Positions 1 to 14,100 of a stretch of 64,000 nucleotides of DNA are shown here, piece after piece (positions within the stretch are counted from its first letter, which is position 1; every line of letters starts with the position of its first letter). Origin of the DNA: Alviniconcha marisindica. Lineage: Eukaryota > Mollusca > Gastropoda > Provannidae. The position numbers and the translations under genes are program-made. The stretch lies in the NCBI GenBank assembly GCA_018857735.1, contig JABMCL010001172.1, positions 27,501-91,500 of the forward strand, read 5' to 3'. Below the pieces are notes generated by a model. It was not told the DNA's origin. It was given only the letters and a program-made list of their open reading frames with translations, and searched no databases.

Positions 1-157
1 AACAGCAAGATTGCTTTTATTTTAAATCGAGGTAGAAGTCGGAAATTCGACCTTCCGTTTCACTCGCAACTGGGAAACTGAAAGGTGTCTTCTTCATTCG
101 ATGTCGGTTAATTACTTGCACGTGGCATCTCATGACTATCAGTATCAGGAAGTGATC

Positions 158-160
<3 letters not shown>

Positions 161-207
<47 letters not shown>
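161..207. repeat. (CA)n microsatellite
   Basis: Uninterrupted CA run. Confidence 0.95.
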
Positions 208-209
<2 letters not shown>

Positions 210-1223
210 CACACACTCACTCTTCCCACCTCTCTTTCAACTCGAATTCAAGTGGAGAATGAAAGTTCCAAATATTATTGAATCAAAAACGTAAGTCACA
301 AGCATGTCATAAGCAGACAAAAGAAGGGATTAGAAGGCACAAAGGTTCGAAAAGCCAATATAGCTAGGTAAACTTTATCTGGTTGTCTCATTCCCTAGAA
401 TTTAACATAAACAACAATTAAGTCAACACAAAATCGTTCGTGCGGGTTACGAAAGTCTGAGCTACAAACCGGCCTGTGAAAAGACAGTTCACAACCGGTG
501 TATCATCAAAAACATCGCCTCACTTTATAATTTCTCAGTAGGGTCTTACACTGAATTTATAGAAGAAAACTTTAAGGTATCTTCCAAGTCTATGGATAGT
601 GGAAGATGGAATACACAAGAGAATTATTTATGGAAAAGTCAAAAAGCTAATCGCGGACTATCGCGGAGCTGGCCTTTTACATAATATTAAATATAAAAGT
701 CGAACCTGTTAATCGCGGATACGCGGAACAGGCTTTATCTAATCAATAAAATAAAGGAACTCCATTAGGAGGTTTAGATCAGAATGGAAAAAATGGAGCC
801 AGGCCCCGGATAACGAACCTGACCTCTCAGTCAGAACATCTGTAGCGAAACACAGTTTAAGATTCAACACATCAATCATGAAATGAAAACAAGTGTTATA
901 ACTCATATATTTGAAACAACTCGTGGCTACCCCTGTACTTAATCATTTAAGCGAACGTGAAAAATAATAAAACATCAGTGACGCTAGATCTCAAACCATA
1001 AAAACTACAACAATCAAACAACAATAAAACTCAGTCAGGAACTAGGAAGGTAAAAATAGTCAAACCAACCTGTTGAATGTGGATTAAATTGAGCCAAAAC
1101 ACTAGTTGCACGAATGAAAAACTTTATTGGGAGATTTGGGAGACTGACCGGGAGGCCGGCAAAGTGACTACAAAAGAGGACACACGGTCCGTAAACTTCT
1201 CTGAGGGCGAGTGGTGCGGGGGG

Positions 1224-1378
1224 ATGATGATGATGATGATGAAGTGATGCTTAATGTCCTCAGATGTCGGCTGACATATTAGGGACAAGTTGTGCCCAAA
1301 AGCCGAAGCACGGTTCAATAATCTTTACGTCCACGGAAACCAGAAGGCTCGTTAGGACGGACAGCCAGGACGGCCTTA
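1224..1378 (+). repeat. Dispersed repeat B, copy 1
   Basis: GATGATG run, then GTGATGCTTAATGTCCTCAG, GACATATTAGGGACAAG, and TTTACGTCCACGGAAACCAG, with GCTCGTTAGGACGGACAGCC at the end. Copies lie at 34706 (reverse), 44453 and 56184; no coding content was recognised. Confidence 0.7.
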
Positions 1379-1886
1379 AACTCCGGGAACAGGGGTGGGG
1401 GGGATTAAAATGGAGGGTCTTTTATACCTTCATAAATACGGCATCGGTGGCCCAGAATTTGAAATAAAAGAAGAATTTGTAACAGAATAGGGAAGGCAGC
1501 TCTTCCATTCCCTTGCATGTACAGGGAGGCTTGTTGTCTACAGCTCGGCGAACTGACCGCCGCTAATTGGAACCGATCTTTCACACGGGAAAGGAGACTG
1601 CTGCACTCCACGACCGCACGAAGACCCAGTACCAACGAACTATTGACTGAACTAAAAACATTCTCATCTTTTCAACTTCAAAACTTACAAAGACCATTTC
1701 ACCAACAGTCTGACTAAAGTTAAACGTAGACTAAATAGTGCAGATTATCTTCTTTTTCCCCCTTTCAATTCCTCACATGCAATAGGTGTTAAACAACAAG
1801 TAAACTTACATATTAGGAGTTTTAAAGCATTTAGATTTTTTGGTACCTATATCACAGTATTGGTACACATTTTTCTGAGAATGACC

Positions 1887-1895
1887 CATATATAT

Positions 1896-1989
<94 letters not shown>

Positions 1990-2003
1990 AGGAGAGAGGA
2001 GAG
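1887..2003. repeat. (TA)n(GA)n microsatellite
   Basis: TA run followed by GA run with a few interruptions. Confidence 0.95.
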
Positions 2004-3537
2004 ATTTTGTTAAAAAGTTTTGTTTGACATTGAAATACTTCGTCTGTGTTATATTACATTAGATATAATATAACTAGAAGTACAACACACATAGTCATAG
2101 TGAATGATATATAAACATTAACTTAATATGAATATGCCTAACACTCTTGCTCTGTGGAACACTGTAATCACCCTGTACAAGAAAAGAAGAAGAAAAATAT
2201 CAGAACAACTTGCCAATCAGCATTATATCAGCCCTATAAAATAACAGCAATACTAGACAGAAGACTCCGTCAAAAACCCTTCCAGACAAACACTGGGAAC
2301 AGAAAAATATCTGACACAAGGTAACTGCTGAAAACGATCCAGGGCAATACATTCAGCACTCCTACAAGGAATAATGTGGACCATAATAGATTTTCAACTA
2401 TAATAGCAGGCACAAGGTTATAAAGCCTACTTCACAGCCACATGGACCATGATTATAACCCCCAAAGGCAAAGAAATTAAATGACAAAATAATGGAATAA
2501 ATACATAAGACAAACAAGTAATTGAGCCATGAAATTAAACCTATCAGATACCATAGAAGAAATATCAATATCACATTAAAAACACTGGCTAGATGCACAT
2601 AACCTTATCAGTTTGATAAAGGCCGTCCCCAAAAAGTTGTCGGTTAGGGCATGGATAGCTGATGATCTGTGATGTAAAAACTTTTCTCTTTTTTTGTGCA
2701 TAACATTATGACATTACTTTGATGATGACATCATAAGTATTTCAAAACCGGGGAAAACTCTGTCACCCTAATAATGAAAAATACCAAACATCACAATTAT
2801 TTCATTAACTTAGCAGAACCCATCCTCTACTCTCACAACAATATTTATCATGAACTGGTACACTGACAACCAAGACTACATCTAAATTATAATGACGAAA
2901 TTCCCCCAAAACAGCATATTAAATACAATTAATTATCCCCACTCAATTCTTGACCTAGATCCAAATAAAGTAGATATAATAATAATAACCTACTGGCAAC
3001 ATCCGGTCTCAAATAGTCTACACAGTCTCTGTGGACGTAAGCTAACACTAAACTGGAACTTTGCAAAATATCACTATTACATAGTTCAGAGCCTTCTAAT
3101 GGAATGTGTTTTGCCCTGCTATAACTGTCATGGTTGACTGGATATTAAAACTATAATAATCCCTGCCCCCACCCACCCACCCCCACTCACCATTTATATA
3201 TATTTATATACACATCTCAAAACATACATGAGTGTGCATACACACATCCACACACAGTACAAACAAAACTTAATAACTTCTCATCAGTAACTTGACATTA
3301 ATGCCCAGTCAACCATTCCTCATATACCACAGTGAAATATAAGTGCAAAAGGAGGAGAAAGACGTACAAGTCTGACTCACAGTCACAGTCCTAAATACAC
3401 AACACACATAACAATCAGGAACCTAAATTGTGCATCATTAAACAAAACCACTCCATCAAATCACAATTGATCAAAAGCCAAGGTCCTTGGTCAGTTTTAT
3501 ATAGATCTACTTTTTAAATCAGTCTTAACTGAATCAG

Positions 3538-3581
<44 letters not shown>

Positions 3582-3724
3582 TGTGTTGTGTGTGTGTGTG
3601 TGTGTGTGTGCAGTTTAATGGTTGATGAGATGAGTAAAAAACAAATCAGAACAAATATTTTCAACAAGCACACACACCAAAAATCATCACACATCAATCA
3701 CACTGGACACAGTGACAGTCTAAC

Positions 3725-3795
<71 letters not shown>
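3538..3795. repeat. (GT)n ... (CA)n inverted microsatellites
   Basis: A GT run (3538-3610) and a CA run (3730-3795) face each other about 120 bp apart and could pair as a hairpin. The same arrangement recurs at 4393-4441 and 4580-4636. Confidence 0.9.
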
Positions 3796-3798
<3 letters not shown>

Positions 3799-3880
3799 TA
3801 TTTCAAACCTAATCAGCAACAAAAAGATCTTCAGTTAATAGTATGAATACACAACAATGTGTTGCACTCTACAACTACCC

Positions 3881-3939
3881 TCACCCTGATATAACCGCAC
3901 TGGTTGACTGGGCGTAAAACACCAACTTACTTACTTACT
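3881..3939 (+). mobile_element. SINE-like 3' end with TTAC tail
   Basis: CCTGATATAACCGCACTGG, then TTGACTGGGCGTAAAACACC and a TTAC repeat. The core is shared with 18504, 19830, 28690, 38101 (reverse) and 54285 (reverse). Confidence 0.55.
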
Positions 3940-4390
3940 ACAAACCCCCCCCCCCCCCCCCCCCCCCCCTCGCAAACACAGCTACAAATACTCGCATTTT
4001 ATGCTTAAAAAATGCATGAGTGTGAGCACACATTAATGCCAAGATATACCTCAGTGAAGTACAAGTTCAAAAAGAGAGAGAGAGAAGAATAAAGAAGTTA
4101 AAGTCTGATTCACAGAACTTTGAAATAAGCAAGATCCCTGAAAATTTGCATACTGTGTGTCCCTGTCAAAATAAATAAGCGTTTGTTTGAACCTTTGTGT
4201 TTGGATCTTGTTTTAGCAAGATAGCAGTCATTCTGTTTCAGATTTATAAAATAAACAACACTCATAACAATGCAAAAGGTTAAAACTAGAATCATCATGA
4301 GTTAAAACATGGCCCATCAAATAACAATTAAGCAAACATCAACATCCTTGGTCAGTTTTATATCACGTTTTTCTGAGTCTAAATTGATTC

Positions 4391-4445
<55 letters not shown>

Positions 4446-5374
4446 CATGCATGCATATGTGTGAGTGTGTGTGTCTATCAGCTACCATCACACTGTGTAA
4501 CCAATTTAACGGTTCTGATTAATACAAACAAATTTAATAAGGACAAACTGTTTTCATAAACTCTCTCTCTCCTCACCACACAAACACACACCACACACAC
4601 ACACACACCACACACACACACACACACACAACACACATCAGCAGCTGTTCAGCCTGTTAACAGAACATTCTACCTCAGTGAAATAATTAATGGTCTGGTT
4701 TAATTTGCCATTTATGCAGAATCAGTGACATATATCATTATATGGCACGCTTTTAAAAGATAATAATTAATATTAATGATTATTGAGTGCATGGTATTCA
4801 ACAATTAGCAATTAATCTACTGGACACAGTACAGTATGTCAAAATAACAGTCTTGCAAGTTATCATGGGCTTTTGCAAAAGAATATTGCTCTCACACTGC
4901 AAAATCTTGACCAAACTGCATTCAAAAATAATATGTACTATATTTAAATAATAATATGTAGTGTTTTAAATAATAATATGTATATTATATAACAGCAATC
5001 TCTGTATGGCTAACTTGAACAAGTTCAAGCGATATTGATAATACTTTTTAATAGTTTATTGCCTGATTTTGACAGTTGCTAACTTGCTTTTAAAAGCAAC
5101 AAAGTTCCAACTCTGATAACTTGCTTCTACAGATACACAAGTTTCAATAATGAATAAGTTACATACAATTACAACAGTAGACCTGGTGTGTTTTGTTGCC
5201 TGCCTGTGTGTGTAATTGTGATGTGCCTGTGCCTGAGACATCAGTAAGTTGAGTTTGCAAGTGCCTGTTGTCTGCTTCCAGTGACCAGATGTATTTTTTC
5301 CCCTTTTCTTCTCTTTTTTATTTACCCTGCGCATCGCACACCAAGTCAAATAATTGTCAGCAGTGACAGCTCAC

Positions 5375-5410
<36 letters not shown>

Positions 5411-6356
5411 TTATATATATGGGGGGAGAGATGTGCCGCTCTTCATCAGTTGATCCCTTAGGTGGCCACAGCCAGGTCGTTGCTTACACTGCCACTCTAA
5501 GGGTCTGATACGGGAGGAAAAAACAAAAACAAAACAAAAACCCTGTTGCATTTTGCAATCTCCACTGTTTTTAAACCGTCTGCGGCTTGTTCTCCACGGC
5601 TTTTGTGGCACTGTGTTTGTGTGTAAATAAATGCATTAATCCGTGACGACCCGGTGAAATGGTTCTATTTGCTTTTACTATTGCGTAAAACTGTGTTCGA
5701 TCCATGCTCGAATTTTCGCTTCAAAACCACGCCGTCCAGCCAGCAACCGAGCTTGCAAGCGAAGGTAAACACAAGGCTGGGGAACGGCCGGAAACGAAGC
5801 TTTTTTAATCTCTAAACAAATCAAAAGTTATTAGTTGCAGCTTGAGAACCAATATATGGTACCATCCATGTAAAAGCAAATACTTTTGTTTAAAATACAA
5901 GTCGTCAAAATTAATATTTTGTTTGAGTTCGGACCTTTAAAACTTGTAAAAAAAAAAAAGGCTTAATGAGGATAGCGGCGTTACCTCGCAACTGCAAATG
6001 GCGGTTTTGTACTTGGGCTTCCCGAGAAGGTTTTTTAACCGGGGATTCCACCCAAACAAATTTTTTTATTTTTATATTTGGGGCCTTCTTCTGAGGCATG
6101 GGGGAAGAAATTTGCAACTTGTACCATTTCATGAGCTGGTAACAGTACATAGATCTTTGATAGTTTTTTTGGGTTTTTTCTTCCCCCCACCCCCCACCCC
6201 AATCGTCAGATTTACCAGACTCTTTCAACTTTGTACGAGTATTGGTCTGGCTCCACATTTAAGCAAATATTGATCAGTATTTGTCAGTGTGTGCCGGCGC
6301 CAGCGTCAGTGTCAGTCCCATAATTCCGTGGTCCGTACGTTTATGAGACAGTGTCA

Positions 6357-6376
6357 GTGTGTGTGTGTGCGGTGTG

Positions 6377-6473
<97 letters not shown>
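6357..6473. repeat. (GT)n(GA)n microsatellite
   Basis: GT run then GA run, directly followed by the hairpin minisatellite. Confidence 0.95.
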
Positions 6474-6474
<1 letters not shown>

Positions 6475-7305
6475 ATGAGGTGTGTAAGAGAAAAACCTCA
6501 GTAAAACTAGCATGAGGTCTGTAAGAGAAAAACCTCAGTAAAACTAGCATGAGGTGTGTAAGAGAAAAACCTCAGTAAAACTAGCATGAGGTCTGTAAGA
6601 GAAAAACCTCAGTAAAACTAGCATGAGGTGTGTAAGAGAAAAACCTCAGTAAAACTAGCACGAGGTGTGTAAGAGAAAAACCTCAGTAAAACTAGCATGA
6701 GGTGTGTAAGAGAAACATCTGAATAAAACTAGCACGAGGTGTGTAAGAGACTGAAACATCTGAATAAAACTAGCATGAGGTGTGTCACGTAAGAGAAACA
6801 CCTCACTAAAACTAGCATGAGGTGTTTAAGAGAAACACCTCACTAAAACTAGCATGAGGTGTTTAAGAGAAACACCTCATTAAAACTAGCGCGAGGTGTG
6901 TAAGAGAAACACCTCACTAAAACTAGCGCGAGGTGTTTAACTTGAGACTGAGAAACACCTCACGGCTAAAACTAGCGGCCGGCATGAGGTGTGTAAGAGA
7001 AACACCTCACTAACTTCTAGCACGAGGTGTGTAAGAGAAACACCTCACTAAAACTAGCACGAGGTGTTTAAGAGAAACACCTCACTAAAACTAGCACGAG
7101 GTGTTAAAGAGAAACACCTCACTAAAAAATAGCAAGGTGTGTAAGAGAAACACCTCACTAAAACTAGCACGAGGTGTTTAAGACTGGAAACACCTCACTA
7201 AAACTAGCATGAGGTGTTTAAGAGAAACACCTCACTAAAACTAGCACGAGGTGTGTAAAAGAAACACCTCACTAAGACTAGCATGAGGTGTGTAAGAGAA
7301 ACTCC
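6474..7305. repeat. Hairpin-forming minisatellite, 35-37 bp units, about 23 copies
   Basis: The unit has the form GAGGTGTGTAAGAGAAACAC followed by CTCACTAAAACTAGCAC. GAGGTGT and ACACCTC are inverse, so each unit can fold. Early copies carry AAACCTCAGT in place of ACACCTCACT, showing a gradient of variants. It follows directly on a (GT)n(GA)n tract. Confidence 0.85.
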
Positions 7306-7884
7306 ACCTGAATCAGCCGCAGCCACTGTGACTAGTCAGTAGTGACCGTGACTAAGATCTGTCAAAACTAGGAAGAAATAAAACGGCGGTGAGGTCTCAA
7401 CATCCTGGTGAGCCAGTCATAAAATTCTTATCAGTAGACCATAGTCTGTGATCCTACAATAACTGTAATGCAGGGCTCTACAGAGATTTGTACTTTCGAT
7501 TATATAAATGAGATGCATAATAACTCCGATCCATATTTTCTATTATCATTTAGCCGGGATAATAAGGGACATCACTCCGAGGGCATTAATCAAGGCGTGG
7601 CTGTCGGCTGCTAAAAAACGCGCTTCGCCAAAATCAACAGCTTTCCGGTATGTATTTAAAGTGAATCAGAAAAATGCAGTGCGGGGTCATGTGTAAAATA
7701 TTCTACGGCTCCAATGAAGCCAAAATATTGAAGTAGACGAACAAAAAGACGTGAGATTCACAAGTGCAGGGTTTGTTATTCCTGTTATTTTGTTTTTAGC
7801 CCCCGAAACCGGCTGTGTCGGGAATGTGATTCGAAGTCGAAGCAGGAATAGAAATTTAGATATATTATTAGAATAATGTAAAGT

Positions 7885-7886
<2 letters not shown>

Positions 7887-7922
<36 letters not shown>

Positions 7923-8099
7923 CCACACACACACACACACACACACACTACACCACACCTACATCATAGAGGAATGTTGCTGTGAATGCGATGACTCAGT
8001 GGCTCGACCAAGCCAAAGTGTTCACTTTAAAACGAGGAAGTCTTATCTTGCACTGTCTGACTGTGTGGCCAGTAGCTTCAGCTTCTCTAGAACAGTGTA

Positions 8100-8152
<53 letters not shown>

Positions 8153-8166
8153 TGTGTGTGTGTGTG
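7887..8166. repeat. (CA)n ... (GT)n inverted microsatellites
   Basis: A CA run (7887-7948) and a GT run (8104-8166) flank 155 bp of unique sequence. Confidence 0.9.
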
Positions 8167-8444
8167 AACAATTTCAGTATGGTGCTGTTTTACAACTGCA
8201 ATATTTTTAAATTGTAAGAACGTGTGATACAAATCATAGATAGTGATAAATGATGATAATACATAACCTTTTTCTTCACAGATGGCAGAAATTACAAAAT
8301 AAAAGAGCGACAGTTCACAGCTCACATCCTTCCTTTTCAAGAGACGTGTGTATGACTATGTATGAGGAGTGTCACTCAAACAGCTTCAGTTTGTACATGT
8401 ATGATCTTCAGCTGGGTCCTAATTTCACATTTCCTCCTGTTCAC

Positions 8445-8862
8445 TTGCTGAGCTGTCTGTCAATGGGGCCTGATTTCTTGGTTTGGCTATATATATCCTC
8501 CTTTTCTCTGAGAAGACACACTTGATGACAGTGTTCAGTGTGTGTATTACTGGTAATGGTATACTTCTGAGTCTGACAGTAATTATGATGACCATAAGAA
8601 TATTAATGTATGTTTGCCACTGTCATAGTACAGCACTGAACTTAGTGTGAACTTAGTGCTGAGCTGTCTGTCAATGGGGCCTGATTTCTTGGTTTGGCTA
8701 TATATATCTATCCTCCTTTTCTCTGAGAAGACACACTTGATGACAGTGTTCAGTGTGTGTATTACTGGTAATGGTATACTTCTGACAGTAATTATGATGA
8801 CCATAAGAATATTAATGTATGTTTGCCACTGTCATAGTACAGCACTGAACTTAGTGTCATAG
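8445..8862. repeat. Tandem duplication of about 205 bp
   Basis: GCTGAGCTGTCTGTCAATGG starts both copies (8446 and 8660) and ACTGAACTTAGTGT ends both. A more diverged partial third copy of the flank runs 8950-9085. No protein was recognised. Confidence 0.75.
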
Positions 8863-9477
8863 AGAGTTACATCTATTCCACTGAAACACAAAAGGATAAA
8901 GGATAATATGTGCAGATTGGTATATCTTTGTGCAGCAATAAGAACATTATTATGTCTGTTTGCCCCAGTCATACTCATAGTGCATCATTGAACTTAGTGT
9001 GATACTGATAGAGAGTTATTTCTGTTCCACTGAAACACAAATATGTGAAGGATAATATATGTGCAAATTGGTATATCTTTATGCAGCTGCATTGCAACAT
9101 GTGAGCCTTGTCACCCTTTAAAGGGGATTAGAAGGGATCCCAAATGAAGAGGCAGCACAGGCCTTGTTGACTGGAATGAAATAAAGAACATACACTCACA
9201 CAGTCACGGCAGTTTTTCTGTTGATTTATGGTCAGCTTATTAAATATTTATGTTTTAAAGTCTGGAAAAAAACTGTCTTGAGCACTGTCATTTTGTGTCT
9301 GTGATGTTGTCAACAAGGCCAGCATGTGTAGTACAAGTGTCAGTTGCATAGCGAGTTAACCTTGTTAACTGCTGCTCATTGTTAATGTTATAGAGCAAAC
9401 CAGCACAGCTGTGCCCAGAGTCATTCAGCCCTGAGGCACTCAAAAGTGAAACCAAAACTACTTGAATCTGAAACAAG

Positions 9478-9745
9478 ACTGACTGCTAGTGTTCTAAAAC
9501 CAGATCCAAACACATAAATGGTTCAAAAGAATGTTATAAAATTTATTAGAACAAAACACAACATGCAAATTTTCGGAGTAATCCCTTTGATCAAGCTACA
9601 AAACGATAATTAAACGGTGAAAGATGACAAGTGAGATGGCGAGCTAAATTGCCAATTTAGAAGATTTTTGTTGTTGTTGCATTGATTGTTTTGTCACAAT
9701 GAATAGCATTCTTTTGAAACTTTTATGTGTTTGGATTGAAAAATA
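9478..9745 (+). mobile_element. Foldback/MITE family F, copy upstream of the coactosin-like exon 1
   Basis: The left arm GATCCAAACACATAAATGG with TTCAAAAGAATG is inverted at the right as CATTCTTTTGAAACTTTTAT with GTGTTTGGAT. The interior carries ATGCAAATTTTCGGAG. It ends about 90 nt before the first exon seen. Confidence 0.6.
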
Positions 9746-9834
9746 CTTGTGTTACATAATTTTTAAACAGTTATACAAAGCCTGCAATTGCAAATGCATT
9801 ATTTGCACATGTTCTATTCTTTTTTCAATTTCAG

Positions 9835-10003
9835 ACTGTCTGTTTATGAGAACCAGTGAACATTATCAAGCAAGATGGCTACGACTATAGAAGTTGTAGA
9901 TGGAACAGCTTTTCAGGAGGCCATTGCATCTGTTCGCAGTGACACAACTGATGACAAATTTGTCATTTGTGGGCATGTCGATGGTGACCCTAATCGCATT
10001 CAG
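9835..10003 (+). CDS. Coactosin-like gene, exon 1 (5' UTR 9835-9874, coding from 9875)
   Basis: A pyrimidine-rich tract ending in TTTCAG closes at 9834, so the ATG-bearing exon probably starts at 9835 with 40 nt of untranslated leader. Coding starts at 9875 ([13 protein letters not shown]) and ends at Q43 on a GTAAGG donor (10004), phase 0. It encodes the first helix and strand of ADF-H domain 1. A (GT)n tract starts about 10 nt into the intron. Confidence 0.85.
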
Positions 10004-11098
10004 GTAAGGAATGTGTGTGTGTGTGTGTGTGTGTGTGTTTGGTTTTTTGGTTCTGCATTTTAATAATAATAACATAATGTTCTTGACATATTGAGAAATA
10101 TGACAGTGCTAGATGCATACAATAACAAATCTGTAATCTATGGCCAGTAATGGTCCCTGCAATGTGTGAATCCAGATCCAGATCTAAGTTTGGGGTGTTT
10201 TCAGGTTGTCCAGGTGGGGCAGACAACAGCAGACCTGTGCAACCTGCTGGACGAAGGTCAAGTGATGTACGCGCTGGGGCGCTACAAGACCAAGTTTGAC
10301 ATGTCCACCACTGTCAAGTTTGTCTACTTCCGCTGGTCAGTAAACTATGCTTGCCTGATCCTTCCAGACTTGACCCTTTTTGACCTTTCCTGACCCTTCC
10401 TGACCTAAGAAGAAACCTGTTAAAGTTGCCTAGTAGGATTCTGACATGAGCTGAATGGCACTTAAGTGCTAAACTGTTAGTTTGTAGCGCTAAATAGCAT
10501 CAAATTGCATAAGTGCTTGAGAGTGCTAGAATGTTAGGGTTATACTGCTAAATGGCGCTACAGGGATGATTTTGGCGCTAAATACACTCCAAATAGGCCT
10601 AAACAGTGCAACCCACATTCTCCTCTCTCTTTAAGAGCAACCACAGTCATATTTTTATTTGGGTTGTGTGTGACTCCCTGTCACTGAGTACTATCACTGA
10701 GCAGTACAGGTTCTTGTAGCAAAATGTGCAAATGGATCTTTAATATTCATGCAGAATAAGTGTGTGTTTTTCCATCAAGGTGTACATTTAAGCCAGTGTA
10801 GAGGATTCAGGGTGAGGTACTAGGTCAAAGTGAAGATCTGTGCTTGTGTGTGTGGGACACTGGTACATCCACCGTGGAACTCTTCCTTTAACACTGGCCT
10901 AAAACATCCAGCAAATGTGGTGTTAAGAGACAGGGTGTGCACGCGCGCGCGCACACACACCCACACACACACACACACACACACAGAGTGACACACACAC
11001 ATACATCCCCACTGCCCCACCCCACACATTCATTCACACACACGCATGCATGCACACACACACACATACACACACACACTCTCTCTCACCCACCTACC

Positions 11099-11193
<95 letters not shown>

Positions 11194-14100
11194 CTCCCCC
11201 CCCACCACCCACCTCACACTCTCACCCCCCCCCCCCCCAACCCACCCACGCACACACACACAAGCAGGCACCCCAATATGCACACAAGCAGAACTATGAC
11301 AGTGGAGTGTATAGCTGCTGTACCCAGTGTTTCACCCTGTTCCAGGATCGGCGACAAGGTGCCGCTGGGTAAAAAGGGTCGCTACGGAGTGGTGAGGGGT
11401 GAGGCCGAAGCCCTGTTTTCACCCTACCACCTCTTTGTGGAGTCCAGCAATGCAGAGGACTTTGCTGATGATCGCATTCTACAACAGGTGCTCGGAAACA
11501 CTTACTTGCTCTCTGTTACTCTGCCAGATGTGTTGATGCTTAAGTGAGGAAGTGAGAAGGGTGGTCAGGATTGTTAGGGCAGTGTCCACTTTTAGCCCCG
11601 TCAGTTCGTGTCCTCAAATGGTATGAGTGTGTGTGTGTGTGTGTGTGTACGGAATGAACTTGAAGTATGCACTACGTTGGCATATCCACATATCAGTTCA
11701 TTCCGTACTATGCCAGTGCTATACACAAGCACACGCACACATGCATCCGCAAACCATTTGAGGACAGCGAACTGACGGGGCTAAAAGTGGACATTGCCAT
11801 TGTTAGTTGTTGCGGCTGTGTGTACTGGGTGAGTTTTTTGTACAGGCGCATAGTCCCTGGTGTTAGTTATTGTAGCTCTGTGCTGGGTAGGTTTTGTACA
11901 GGGATGAAAGGATATTTAATCGCTGTTGACAGTTAAATGTACGCGGGAGTTTGTCTCGGCGATGTTCCATTCATACAGGGCATTAACAAACAGACAAAAC
12001 ATTATAATTAGCCCTGTATAAAAGTTATAAATGAGTAAAGTTAAATTTAACAATTTACCAGTCTCATTTATACAATGTAAGCGTACACACACGCACACGC
12101 ACGTGCACACACACACACATGACGTATGCATATATTGGGCAGTTCAGTGGAGCTGGTTTGCAAGAGTGAGTGCCCTTTGCAGTCTTTCACCCAAGTAGTT
12201 GTGAAAGGTTGCAACTGCCACTTCCGGGACAATCTCTGAATAGGTGCTGGTTCATGCTGTATATAACAATGGAAGTTGAACCAAGAATTGAGAATCGGTA
12301 CAAATGCCAATACTGTTGTGTTTGCAAACATTACAGGAAAAAAGGTGATGGAGGATAGAAAAAACATTTTGCATCCTTTCTCAGCTGACCAGAAGATCAT
12401 AAGTTAATGGAAAAAAATGTGTGTTTTTTGGCATCCTATGGCACAAGCAGCAAGTTATTACTTGTTGCCAGACACATCCTGATTATGGGCCATCAAAAAT
12501 GTCTTTAAAGTTGGCACTGTAGACTTTGCAAATTCTCTGCCACTGCCTTCCAATTTGAAGAAAGTATGCACTGCAAGTTAAAAAAAAACATATCCAAGGG
12601 ACTTAAGCAATGCCGGGTAAAAGTCCAGGGAGTTAACAGTAACAAAGGCACCTCTCTGTTGGAACAGCTGGAAGAGACAGCTGGCACAAAGTCCAAAGTT
12701 CTGGAATCCACGGAGGGTCGGCAGATGCGCGGATTCACCCAGACCCAGCTGCCATCCCGAGACAACCGGTCCAAGTTTGGCGTCAGCAACGTGTCCAAGG
12801 CGGGAGCACCTGTGGATGTGGATCCGGCAGTGCTCGAAGCTGTTGGAGCTGTTCGCAATGACGGTAGCTCCCTGAGCTGGGTTCTGGCAGGTGAGAAAAT
12901 TATGGCTTTAAAAGAAAGGTAAAATACCTGATGGTCATGACATTTAAGCAAAATTGTTAACGTGGATAAAGGAAGAAGAAGTAAGTGTAATTGTTAATCT
13001 GGATAAAGAAAGAAGAAGTAAATATGACTCTTTGCTTTGTTACATTTTTAGTTTAGTGAACACAGTTCTCTCTCCTTCACAGAAGGGATTCACTGTTCAT
13101 CATCATATTATGCCACGGCATCTCTGATGCCTCACCCCCTGCTGCAAGCTGGGGGCCAGAAGAAAGAAAAAAAGGGCGGTTGGTCCTTTGGTAATTTGTT
13201 TTGAGTTAGCAGCTAGCAGAGAGGCTAGCAGAGAAGAAGAGGGCTATGTGCCATGCAAGTTCCACCATGCCATTTTCTGTTTTCAGGCTACAAGGACAAC
13301 AGCCCCAAGGGACCCATAGATCTGGTAGGCAGTGGGGACGGTGATTTGTCTGCACTCAAAGCCCTTTTGACGGCGGATGCTCCCATGTATGGTCTGTATC
13401 GCGTGACAGACAAAGTGGATGACATCACCACCGTCAAGTTTGTCTACATTGTCTGGTGAGTCCTGTTTTGTAAGTTGAAGAGATATGCTTCCCCCCCCCC
13501 CCAGCCCCCCCCCCCCCCCCCAGCCCCTCCCCCCCCCCCCCCCACCACCACCACCACTCCCCCATCCCCCGCCATCTCCTACTACCACCACCACAAAGCC
13601 ACCACCTCCACTCTGCTGGTTACTCTGTGTGTCATTCCCTACACCCTGCCCTTTTTATATCTCCCTCCACCCACCCCCAACCCTCCACCCACCACCACCA
13701 CCACTGCTGGCTATTATGTGTGGTGTTTGTTTCAGCGTTGCTTTACATCCACAGAAACTATCAGCCCTATTAGGGACTTGGAGTCCAGAATGGCCACCTC
13801 ATCTTAAACCCTTTCACTGTCACAATGTCGCTTGAAAATGAATGATAAAAATGCAAAATTTCAAAATTCTTACATCTTTTTTCATGCTTGCTTTAGCATC
13901 TGAAAGGGCTCCTGTCAAAACTCACAGTATTAAAAGTACGATTCTTTGACATAAGACTGAAAAATATACTGTTTGCAGGCATATTTGTGGACTTTCCAGC
14001 CCTGAAACTTTATAGGCTTAGGCAGCGAAGGGGTTAAAAACCTGCTGAAATCTTGATGATGAATAAAATCTTGTGTCGCACCCAAACACTCATTTTTGCT

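Larger units (their letters stand above)
208..6356. other. No gene recognised: AT-rich intergenic sequence
   Basis: It holds the microsatellites and repeats listed, plus a small inverse pair at 695-732 (CCTGTTAATCGCGGATACGC/GGAACAGG) next to a related motif at 648. There are no splice-consistent coding stretches and no recognisable protein text. Confidence 0.6.

Noticed and set aside
3538..3795. Facing GT and CA tracts as a designed hairpin
   Set aside because: Such pairs are expected by chance in DNA this rich in CA/GT tracts.
6474..7305. CRISPR-like array
   Set aside because: The whole unit repeats, spacers are not unique, and the DNA is animal with introns; it is a minisatellite.
10937..11547. 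Open frames through the CA/CT region
   Set aside because: They are microsatellite translations; only 11346-11487 is a real exon.
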